Shown piece after piece: positions 1-4,290 of a DNA stretch of 7,226 nucleotides (position 1 is the first letter of the stretch; each line of letters begins with the position of its first letter). The notes under the pieces were generated by a model, which saw only the letters and a program-made list of their open reading frames with translations, ran no database searches and was not told the DNA's origin. The DNA is taken from contig CP070672.1 in assembly GCA_020351895.1 (NCBI GenBank), forward strand, positions 343,733-350,958, read 5' to 3'. The DNA comes from Thermoplasmata archaeon (GTDB taxonomy: Archaea > Thermoplasmatota > Thermoplasmata > GCA-020350865). Both the position numbers and the translations under genes were made by a program.

Positions 1-1
1 A

Positions 2-1468
2 AAAAAACCAAAAGATGACAATTGGGACCAGGGTGATTTTGTGGCAATCAACATGACCAAAAACGGTGCCCTGTCCTGGGTTGGAGTTATTTACGGGACA
101 GAGGAAGATCCAAATGGAATTTTAATTTTTTGTATGTATGTTAGGTTCCTAGGTGCTGCAGATGTTTACGAGGCCAACGGGAATTTCATAGGTAGATACC
201 CCATCCCAATCGTAACAGTCTTTGGCCAGAGGCTCCATGTTCTTTTCGAATTCAAGGATGATGGGCGCTTTGCCGAACCCATACCCACAACATATGAATA
301 TTATGAGGAATACGAGGGAAACGGCGTCTTCGATTTCGTAAAACGAGAAGATAATCCCGGGTTGTGGGCCATAAGCGACAGGCACGAGACAATAACCAAG
401 GCTATAGACCTCAATCGAGCATGGACGAATTCGACTATCTTGGAGACAAGTAATCCCGCGGATACCACGACAAAATCATGGGAATTCTCTCTTTCAGCTG
501 AGAACATAGAATATGGAATAGAAACAGAAGAATGGGGATACGTTCTCGGAGACCCTGAGAATCAATTGGAGAAACTGGAATTCACATTCCATGTGACTGC
601 ACACGTCGAGGAGGTGGACATCACAGGTGTTCCATGGTACGAGGTAACTGTGGACTCAGGAAACCATAAATCTGTAATTGATTCTAAATTCGTAGAGACC
701 AAGGACTATAAAGGAACCTCGGTTACTGCAGATTTCAAATTCGACCATCATTTGAAAGGCTGGGATTATTCAGGAGGCGACGGTCTCGTCCTTATAAATC
801 ACGGATTCTTTGCAAATGGCATACCTGAGAAGGTGGAGGATTGGCTGGGAGAGCAGTTCATGTATAAACTCATGGGTGGTGGAAAGGCGGAGTACGAAGC
901 AATCGATCCAAATCAAGATGATGCAGTAGGTGCGGTTGTTGGAACAAATGCCACCGAGGACGAAGATGCGAATGGTGACGGAATCGTGGATGCTAAGCTA
1001 GTTAGTAAGGATGTCATACGGTTCAAGGACAATTGGCAAGAAATAGGCGAGCTAACATGGGTCAGTGATGCCGATGTGGATGGTGAAGAGAGGGATATAT
1101 ATTATCAAGTCCACGGAGGTCAGAGATTTGAAGGAGAAACCGAGCCTAAGAACAGTAAGGAAGATACCTTGTATCTCACTGGTTTCATCATCCAGGGAGG
1201 ATACATTTATCCAGCAGGAAGCAACATATACCACGATCCTTCCTTGATTGCTACGGCCCTGCTCTTCAATATAGGATGGGCCCTGAATATATTACCAGGC
1301 AACCTTGTTGCAGGACAGTTTATAATTTCCTTGATGGCAGTTGGCATAATAGGAGCATTCGTTAAGATTAGACGCCGAAAGGAAAGAAAACTAATTGAAA
1401 GAGAATCCCATATAATGGATGAGGATGACAACTATATTCCACCCCAACCGCCCCCCATGCCTCCCTGA
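2..1468 (+). CDS. Membrane-anchored extracytoplasmic protein of unknown function (5' end cut by window edge)
   Basis: The reading frame is open to the left edge: 13 sense codons precede the GTG at 41, so that GTG is probably internal and the true start with any signal peptide is outside the window. Most of the visible protein is polar, acidic and rich in aromatic and beta-type residues, as in secreted domains. An Asp/Asn/Gly-rich loop at 965-991 (DANGDGIVD) matches the calcium loop of dockerin and thrombospondin type 3 repeats, but only one copy is seen. Near the C-terminus come two hydrophobic stretches (about 1235-1294 and 1301-1363), then KIRRRKERK, a typical cytoplasmic stop-transfer signal, and an acidic, proline-rich tail (PPQPPPMPP). 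This gives an outside-facing body, one anchor or a hairpin, and a short inner tail. I do not recognise the family. The coding call is firm because of length and composition; the function is unknown. Confidence 0.8.
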   Translation, partial: KKPKDDNWDQGDFVAINMTKNGALSWVGVIYGTEEDPNGILIFCMYVRFLGAADVYEANGNFIGRYPIPIVTVFGQRLHVLFEFKDDGRFAEPIPTTYEYYEEYEGNGVFDFVKREDNPGLWAISDRHETITKAIDLNRAWTNSTILETSNPADTTTKSWEFSLSAENIEYGIETEEWGYVLGDPENQLEKLEFTFHVTAHVEEVDITGVPWYEVTVDSGNHKSVIDSKFVETKDYKGTSVTADFKFDHHLKGWDYSGGDGLVLINHGFFANGIPEKVEDWLGEQFMYKLMGGGKAEYEAIDPNQDDAVGAVVGTNATEDEDANGDGIVDAKLVSKDVIRFKDNWQEIGELTWVSDADVDGEERDIYYQVHGGQRFEGETEPKNSKEDTLYLTGFIIQGGYIYPAGSNIYHDPSLIATALLFNIGWALNILPGNLVAGQFIISLMAVGIIGAFVKIRRRKERKLIERESHIMDEDDNYIPPQPPPMPP

Positions 1469-1485
1469 GGGTGGATAAAACTCCT

Positions 1486-1524
1486 CATTCTATTTTTTAT
1501 TTAGCAAAATTAAAAAATAGAGTG
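1486..1524. promoter_or_regulatory. AT-rich palindrome overlapping the probable PadR promoter (operator and/or terminator)
   Basis: The arms CTATTTTTTA (1490-1499) and TAAAAAATAG (1511-1520) are perfect reverse complements. Pairing continues inward through TTT/AAA with one bulged base, and outward to C1486/G1524 with one G-T wobble. The element fills the gap between the preceding stop and the padR-like gene. TTTTTTAT (1493-1500) could be the archaeal TATA box, which would put transcription start near 1523, just ahead of the ribosome binding site at 1526. PadR proteins are known to bind palindromes in their own promoters, so autoregulation is a reasonable inference. The T-run could equally end transcription of the upstream gene, since U-tracts terminate archaeal RNA polymerase. 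The sequence alone does not separate the two roles. Confidence 0.55.
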
Positions 1525-1525
1525 T

Positions 1526-1530
1526 AGGGG
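1526..1530 (+). promoter_or_regulatory. Ribosome binding site supporting the TTG start of the PadR-like gene
   Basis: AGGGG ends six bases before TTG at 1537, but 15 bases before the first in-frame ATG at 1546. Normal spacing therefore favours the TTG start. Confidence 0.55.
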
Positions 1531-1536
1531 ATACCA

Positions 1537-1893
1537 TTGGCCAAGATGAAGAGCATAGGAGAAGAATGGATAAGGGAGCTAAAAAAAGGCTCGATACAGC
1601 TTTGCATACTGGCAGTGCTCAGCTCTGGAAGAAAGTACGGGTTCCAGATAATAAAAGAGCTGAAGGAGGCATCATCTGGCTACTACGATCTCAAGGAAGG
1701 AACCCTGTATCCCGCCCTTCACCGCCTGGAGAAAAGGGGCTATTTGAAGAGTGAATGGGTGACCCAGGATAAGGGAATGCCGAGAAAGTACTACGCATTG
1801 ACTAAAAAGGGAATCAAAGCATTAGAAGAGGTGAAAGCAGAATGGAATACCATGGTTTTGCGCATAAACGAGGTTATGGAGGCGGGAAGATGA
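1537..1893 (+). CDS. PadR-family winged-helix transcriptional regulator
   Basis: This 118-residue protein has the size and pattern of short PadR repressors. Residues about 13-90 form the winged helix: LKKGSIQLCILAVLSSGRKYG opens the first helix, GFQIIKELKEAS follows, YYDLKEGTLYPALHRLEKRGYL is the highly typical recognition-helix segment, and MPRKYYALTKKGIKAL is the wing and following helix. The remaining residues form the single C-terminal helix used for dimerisation. It probably acts as a dimeric DNA-binding repressor in the cytoplasm; the ligand cannot be read from sequence. Translation is assigned to TTG at 1537 because of the ribosome binding site at 1526-1530; ATG at 1546 is the alternative and would remove only three residues. 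Its stop overlaps the start of the next gene (ATGA), so the two are co-transcribed and probably translationally coupled. The palindrome just upstream is a candidate autoregulatory site. Confidence 0.93.
   Translation: MAKMKSIGEEWIRELKKGSIQLCILAVLSSGRKYGFQIIKELKEASSGYYDLKEGTLYPALHRLEKRGYLKSEWVTQDKGMPRKYYALTKKGIKALEEVKAEWNTMVLRINEVMEAGR
1878..1886 (+). promoter_or_regulatory. Ribosome binding site for the HAAS-like membrane protein, inside the PadR gene
   Basis: GGAGGCGGG lies within the last codons of the PadR gene. Its GGAGG core ends seven bases before ATG at 1890. This decides the start over the more upstream in-frame ATG at 1842, which would run 52 bases into the PadR gene. Confidence 0.7.
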
Positions 1894-2564
1894 CCCAGGA
1901 GACGGAGCGCTATCTATCAAGGGTAAAGCTTTGGATGTTCAGCATGCCGAGAAAGACAAAAAAGGGGATAATTCAGGAACTTCGCAGCCATATAGTGGAA
2001 TCTGCACAGGCTGCAGGTGGACCCGAGATGGAGCCTTCGGTTATTGCAGAAATGGATACACCACGAAAAACAGCTAAAATGTACAAACAAATATATGGAT
2101 ACGGTCTCCCTTTTAGGATTCTTTTTATTTTCATTGTAATCTTTCTCTCCGTCCTGACGGTACCGGTTTGGGAGGTTGCGAACCCTGATTTCAGCACTGG
2201 CTTCATGTTCCTTTTACTTATATTGGTACTGTTCTATGTCGGCTCGAAAGCTGGGAAGAGGATGGCCTTAGGTGCTGGAATCTCTGCCATGCTCACCCGT
2301 TTTATTGTTCTGGGTATAATCGTGGGATTATTTGGTGAGCACGGTATCATCCAAGGTGGTGTTGGCTTCTTGTTTTTCATAACGTCCATACTTCTAATAC
2401 CAATTGCATATCTTCCTGCAAGGGCGCTTCAAAAATGGGAGGAGAAGGGATCCTACGATCTACCTCCTTCAAATTACACTGAAATGAGAAGTTGTCCAAG
2501 ATGTAATGCTCCTATACCCACATCATCCAAATTCTGGTTGGAATGTGGAGGTAGGGTTTATTGA
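1890..2564 (+). CDS. PadR-associated HAAS-like membrane protein with C-terminal degenerate zinc ribbon
   Basis: A 224-residue protein. Residues about 5-70 are helical and match the HAAS-type (DUF1700-like) pattern: an opening YLSRVKLWMFSMP, then KKGIIQELRSHIVE and a closing small-residue turn with PRKTAKMYKQIYG. Such domains are commonly encoded next to PadR regulators and are thought to sense or relay membrane signals to them. Four hydrophobic helices follow at about 73-94, 103-119, 124-147 and 153-175. The last segment is a zinc ribbon of the CPxC...FCxxCG kind: C202 and C205 are present and C219 is present, but the expected third cysteine is W216 (FWLECGG). The gene starts inside the PadR stop (ATGA) with its own GGAGG site, so the pair forms an operon. 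Domain names come from pattern recognition rather than a profile search. The exact role is inferred; a membrane-bound anti-repressor or sensor is the leading idea. Confidence 0.8.
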   Translation: MTQETERYLSRVKLWMFSMPRKTKKGIIQELRSHIVESAQAAGGPEMEPSVIAEMDTPRKTAKMYKQIYGYGLPFRILFIFIVIFLSVLTVPVWEVANPDFSTGFMFLLLILVLFYVGSKAGKRMALGAGISAMLTRFIVLGIIVGLFGEHGIIQGGVGFLFFITSILLIPIAYLPARALQKWEEKGSYDLPPSNYTEMRSCPRCNAPIPTSSKFWLECGGRVY

Positions 2565-2599
2565 TTTATACAGATTTTGTTCTACTCCTGCTTACTTTT

Positions 2600-2640
2600 A
2601 CCCTCCTTCCTAGCCCCCACCTCCTACCCTGATATCTCTC
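2600..2640 (+). repeat. Partial, degenerate copy 1 of the thiC-upstream repeat
   Basis: Only the C-rich first half is recognisable: CCCTCCTTCCTAGCCCCCAC followed by CTCCTACCCT matches the opening of the other two copies with a few changes. The AT-rich second half and the CATCTCGTAA end are not recognisable. Confidence 0.55.
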
Positions 2641-2655
2641 CACTGAGGATTATTA

Positions 2656-2669
2656 TATTTTGTAAAATA
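2656..2669. repeat. Small AT palindrome between copies 1 and 2
   Basis: TATTTT and AAAATA are perfect reverse complements separated by GT. The element lies about 90 bases past the stop of the HAAS-like gene. It could be a protein-binding site, or part of the termination region of that operon through its T-run. It is short enough to be chance in AT-rich DNA. Confidence 0.3.
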
Positions 2670-2701
2670 ATGGACCACATGACCTTTATACTCCACTTAA
2701 T

Positions 2702-2778
2702 TGCCCACCTCCTTGCCCCCGCCTCCCACCCTCATTTCTTTAAATCCATAGAATATACACCTACATCTCGTAATAATC
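2702..2778 (+). repeat. Copy 2 of the ~77-bp direct repeat upstream of thiC
   Basis: This copy opens with TGCCCACCTCCT, continues through CCCCC and CCTCCCACCCT, then TTTAAAT (2739-2745) and AGAATA, and ends with CATCTCGTAATAATC. By hand alignment it is about 80% identical to copy 3, with one gap; its start is 109 bases upstream of the start of copy 3. The minus strand of 2704-2731 reads as G3-N1-G3-N4-G5-N9-G3, a relaxed G-quadruplex pattern. Confidence 0.8.
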
Positions 2779-2810
2779 AAGCCCCCTTTGCTCCCCCCAT
2801 TCCACAAAAA

Positions 2811-2886
2811 TGCCCACCTCCTACCCCCACCTCCCACCCTTATCTCATTAAATTGAAAGAATAAGGACTTTCATCTCGTAACAATC
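2811..2886 (+). repeat. Copy 3 of the ~77-bp direct repeat upstream of thiC
   Basis: This copy opens with TGCCCACCTCCT and ends with CATCTCGTAACAATC, 48 bases before the thiC start codon. An ATTAAATT box (2847-2854) sits where copy 2 has TTTAAAT. CATCTCGTAA follows about 27 bases from the box centre, as a TATA box and an initiator would be spaced. The minus strand of 2813-2839 reads G3-N1-G3-N4-G5-N8-G3. It may act as a promoter, a regulator-binding unit or a remnant of a small element. Confidence 0.8.
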
Positions 2887-2903
2887 CTTTCATTCAACAA
2901 AGC

Positions 2904-2911
2904 TTTTATAT
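2904..2911 (+). promoter_or_regulatory. TATA box of the thiC promoter, spaced for a leaderless transcript
   Basis: TTTTATAT is centred 27 bases upstream of the A of the thiC ATG. Archaeal transcription starts about 26-27 bases from the TATA centre, so the message would begin at or next to the start codon. No ribosome binding site precedes the ATG, which fits leaderless translation. Confidence 0.6.
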
Positions 2912-2934
2912 CCCTTATTGCTAATCTACGAATC

Positions 2935-4212
2935 ATGTCTATCATGGCGGATGCCCAGAAATCCATAACAGATGAGATTCGCAAGATTGCAGAGACAGAG
3001 GGTATCGAAGAAGAGAAACTTAAAAGGAGAATCGCAGATGGAAGGGTCACAGTACCCTTCAATCCAATCCATTCCCCAGAACCTCTTGGTGTAGGAGAGG
3101 AATTGACTGTCAAGGTGAACGCCAACCTCGGCACTTCCCCGGATCATGTGGATATAGAGGAAGAGATTCAAAAGGCCAAGATCGCCTTGAAGTACGGCTC
3201 AGATACCATAATGGATCTTTCCATAGGCGGGGATTTGGACGAAATAAGAAAAAAACTGCTTGAGGTAATTGACAAGCCCTTCGGAACGGTACCTATTTAC
3301 CAGGCAGGAATCGAGGCCATAAAAAAAAGAGGTAACGTGGTGGACATGACAGAAGATGACATGTTCAATGCCTTCGAAAGACATGCCAAAGACGGTGTGG
3401 ATTTTGCTGTGGCCCATTGCGGTGTTACATTGGAGAGCGTGAACCGCCTAAAGAATCAGCATCGCATACTGGACTTGGTCTCCCGTGGTGGCTCCTTTCA
3501 CACCGCCTGGATTATCCACAATCAAAAGGAGAATCCCATATATGAGAACTACGATTATCTTTTGGAGTTGGCTCAGAAGTTCGATTTGACCCTGAGTCTG
3601 GGTGACGGGATGCGCTCAGGCTGTATCTACGATGCAAATGACAGGGCTAAAATGCAGGAGCTTTTAATAATCGGCGAGCTCGTGGAGCGGGCCAGGGAGA
3701 AGGGAGTCCAGACCATAGTTGAAGGACCGGGTCATGTGCCTTTGAATGTTATAGAAAGCAATATCAGGATAATGAAATCAACCACCAAGAACGCGCCTTA
3801 TTACGTATTGGGCCCACTTGTCACTGATATAGCCCCTGGCTATGATCATATAGTAGGTGCAATAGGTGGCGCCATTGCAGGTTATGCTGGTGCTGATTTC
3901 CTATGCTATGTCACCCCTTCCGAGCATCTCTCCCTGCCCACTGTGGAGGATGTAAAGGAGGGTGTAATTGCAGCCAGGATTGCGGCGCACAGTGCGGACT
4001 TGGCCAGGGGTATAGGCTGGGATCTGGATGTTGAGATGGCCAAGGCAAGAAGGGACCTAGACTGGGAAAAGATGTTCAGGTTGGTAATAGATCCCGAGAA
4101 AGCCAAAGGTTATCGTGATGAAAGAAAACCGACTTATGAGGAATTTTGTTCCATGTGTGGAGATTTGTGCGCAATAAAGCTTCCAAGGAAGTATTTGAGA
4201 GGGGAAGAGTGA
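2935..4212 (+). CDS. thiC: Phosphomethylpyrimidine synthase ThiC (short archaeal-type form) or close paralogue
   Basis: ThiC is a cytoplasmic radical-SAM enzyme that rearranges 5-aminoimidazole ribotide into HMP phosphate, the pyrimidine half of thiamine. The 425-residue length fits the short form that lacks the N-terminal extension of ~600-residue bacterial ThiC. Family motifs appear in order: SRGGSF (183-188), LGDGMRSG (222-229), EGPGHVP (263-269, with H267), GPLVTDIAPGYDHI, and CYVTPSEHL (324-332, with H331). The histidine-containing motifs are where the family's metal ligands are expected. The C-terminal cluster motif is C405-x2-C408-x3-C412, one residue shorter in its second gap than the CX2CX4C I know from bacterial ThiC. 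ATG at 2935 fits the TATA spacing; ATG at 2944 is the alternative. No other thiamine gene is nearby. The main alternative is the ThiC paralogue making 5-hydroxybenzimidazole (BzaF type), often annotated as ThiC. Confidence 0.93.
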   Translation: MSIMADAQKSITDEIRKIAETEGIEEEKLKRRIADGRVTVPFNPIHSPEPLGVGEELTVKVNANLGTSPDHVDIEEEIQKAKIALKYGSDTIMDLSIGGDLDEIRKKLLEVIDKPFGTVPIYQAGIEAIKKRGNVVDMTEDDMFNAFERHAKDGVDFAVAHCGVTLESVNRLKNQHRILDLVSRGGSFHTAWIIHNQKENPIYENYDYLLELAQKFDLTLSLGDGMRSGCIYDANDRAKMQELLIIGELVERAREKGVQTIVEGPGHVPLNVIESNIRIMKSTTKNAPYYVLGPLVTDIAPGYDHIVGAIGGAIAGYAGADFLCYVTPSEHLSLPTVEDVKEGVIAARIAAHSADLARGIGWDLDVEMAKARRDLDWEKMFRLVIDPEKAKGYRDERKPTYEEFCSMCGDLCAIKLPRKYLRGEE

Positions 4213-4229
4213 AGGGTCAGAGGAGGGAG

Positions 4230-4256
4230 GAGGGGTCCAAAAAAAGTCTTCCCCTC
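4230..4256. terminator. Inverted repeat between convergent thiC and ABC permease genes
   Basis: GAGGGG (4230-4235) pairs with CCCCTC (4251-4256) around a 15-base loop containing seven A residues (4239-4245). Read on the minus strand, those become a T7 run, which would favour ending the transporter transcript. For the thiC transcript, T-rich sequence follows more diffusely at about 4268-4290. The position between two convergent stops supports a terminator role; the stem is short. Confidence 0.4.
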
Positions 4257-4290
4257 GTCAAATACTTGATTCTAAATCTATTATTTTGCT

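Larger units (their letters stand above)
2565..2934. other. G-poor, C-rich intergenic region with imperfect direct repeats upstream of thiC
   Basis: This 370-base stretch holds no convincing gene. Its plus strand up to about 2886 has only about two dozen G residues and repeated C-runs, so the minus strand is strongly G-rich. It contains two good copies and one partial copy of a ~77-bp unit, a small AT palindrome and the likely thiC promoter, each listed separately. The exact heptamer CACCTCC occurs at 2618, 2706, 2815 and 2828. I find no TPP riboswitch-like motif and no tRNA. Confidence 0.75.

Noticed and set aside
41..43. GTG at 41 as the start of the first gene
   Set aside because: The frame stays open to the window edge with plausible coding sequence (KDDNWDQGDF) before it, there is no ribosome binding site, and no signal peptide follows.
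1842..1889. ATG at 1842 as the start of the HAAS-like protein
   Set aside because: It would overlap the PadR gene by 52 bases, whereas ATG at 1890 has a GGAGG site at normal distance and the common ATGA overlap.
2577..2864. A 95-codon open frame on the plus strand in the repeat region
   Set aside because: It is low-complexity Pro/His/Thr/Ser text produced by C-rich repeats, has no ribosome binding site, and the repeats explain its openness.
2702..2886. A CRISPR array
   Set aside because: There are only two good copies, they are ~77 bp and only about 80% identical, and no short identical repeats with uniform spacers exist.
2565..2934. A TPP riboswitch ahead of thiC
   Set aside because: I find neither the CUGAGA nor the GAU...UGCCAGCG-type conserved segments, and the TATA spacing points to a leaderless transcript.
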